Source: Zobellella denitrificans (GTDB taxonomy: Bacteria; Pseudomonadota; Gammaproteobacteria; Enterobacterales; Aeromonadaceae). Taken from it: a stretch of DNA of 53,392 bases. The notes under the pieces were generated by a model. The model ran no database searches. It saw only the letters and a list, made by a program, of their open reading frames with translations, and was not told the DNA's origin. Shown piece after piece: positions 53,363 through 53,392 of this stretch. Made by a program: the position numbers and the translations under genes. Every line of letters starts with the position of its first letter. Positions within the stretch are counted from its first letter, which is position 1. The stretch spans positions 1 to 53,392 of the forward strand of contig NZ_NMUO01000016.1 in assembly GCF_002237365.1 (NCBI RefSeq). The letters are read 5' to 3'.

Positions 53363-53392
53363 CTGTCTCTTTTACACACCTGACGCGTCCGA
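53363..53392 (-). other. Likely sequencing adapter (Nextera/Tn5 mosaic end) at the contig end
   Basis: The last 30 bases begin CTGTCTCTTTTACACACCT, matching the Tn5 mosaic end CTGTCTCTTATACACATCT at 17 of 19 positions. The next bases, GACGCGTCCGA, match the Nextera read-1 adapter continuation GACGCTGCCGA except for a swapped pair. This is best read as untrimmed adapter with errors, not genome. Confidence 0.85.

Noticed and set aside
53363-53392. A natural Tn5/IS50 transposon end
   Set aside because: The similarity continues past the 19-bp mosaic end into the synthetic Nextera primer sequence, and it lies exactly at the contig end.

Overview
The window is a GC-rich chromosomal segment from a gammaproteobacterium. 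Two blocks of gene order match the enterobacterial/aeromonad chromosome: ygiF-glnE-hldE, and cca/uppP/folB/plsY/tsaD followed by rpsU-(yqeY)-dnaG-rpoD and a tRNA-Ile2(CAU) directly after rpoD. GC richness, nitrate assimilation genes and these blocks suggest an Oceanimonas/Zobellella/Oceanisphaera-like member of the Aeromonadales; that assignment is inference. The right end is a physical contig end: the last 30 bases resemble a mutated Nextera/Tn5 adapter and should not be read as genome.

Region 1 (1-6.5 kb) is nitrate assimilation: the 3' end of nasA, a shrunken NrtB-like permease, cobA (uroporphyrinogen-III methyltransferase, supplying siroheme precursor) and nirBD (NADH nitrite reductase). 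The permease gene, cobA and nirB each have a sigma-54 -24/-12 promoter, an IHF-like box 18-19 nt upstream of it and NtrC-like dyads centred about 86-109 nt upstream of the predicted start. Together they look like one nitrogen-limitation regulon.

Region 2 (6.8-18.2 kb) holds envelope and housekeeping genes: hldE and lpxL (divergent, LPS), glnE, a three-gene group (DUF2170, coiled coil, two-module small protein), ygiF, a PhoU-like/Pit phosphate pair and ygiM. A 10-copy heptamer repeat runs into the glnE stop codon. Region 3 (18.4-24.5 kb) has putA without its usual DNA-binding domain, and a copper module (YcnJ-like CopC-CopD, YcnI, DUF2946).

Region 4 (24.5-33.8 kb) is the conserved core: cca, uppP, folB, plsY, tsaD, rpsU, yqeY, dnaG, rpoD, tRNA-Ile2. 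Region 5 (33.9-47.1 kb) is accessory: panE, a LysR regulator divergent from an MFS transporter, a DUF2797 zinc-cluster protein, a VOC protein, a PhoD-like phosphatase, two chemoreceptors, an unassigned polytopic membrane protein, an AI-2E family transporter, a MIP18-family protein and a YcdX-like PHP phosphatase.

Region 6 (47.1-51.3 kb) is a divergent purine (urate) degradation locus: puuE-uraD-allA on the minus strand and uraH plus an AzgA-type purine permease on the plus strand. The promoter gap between them contains a perfect 16-bp palindrome, and several RNA-level structures lie between genes. Region 7 (51.3-53.4 kb) has two DUF3461 paralogues flanking a small RHH-like protein, then a truncated aldehyde dehydrogenase-like gene at the contig end. 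No CRISPR array, insertion sequence, prophage or complete defence system was recognised.
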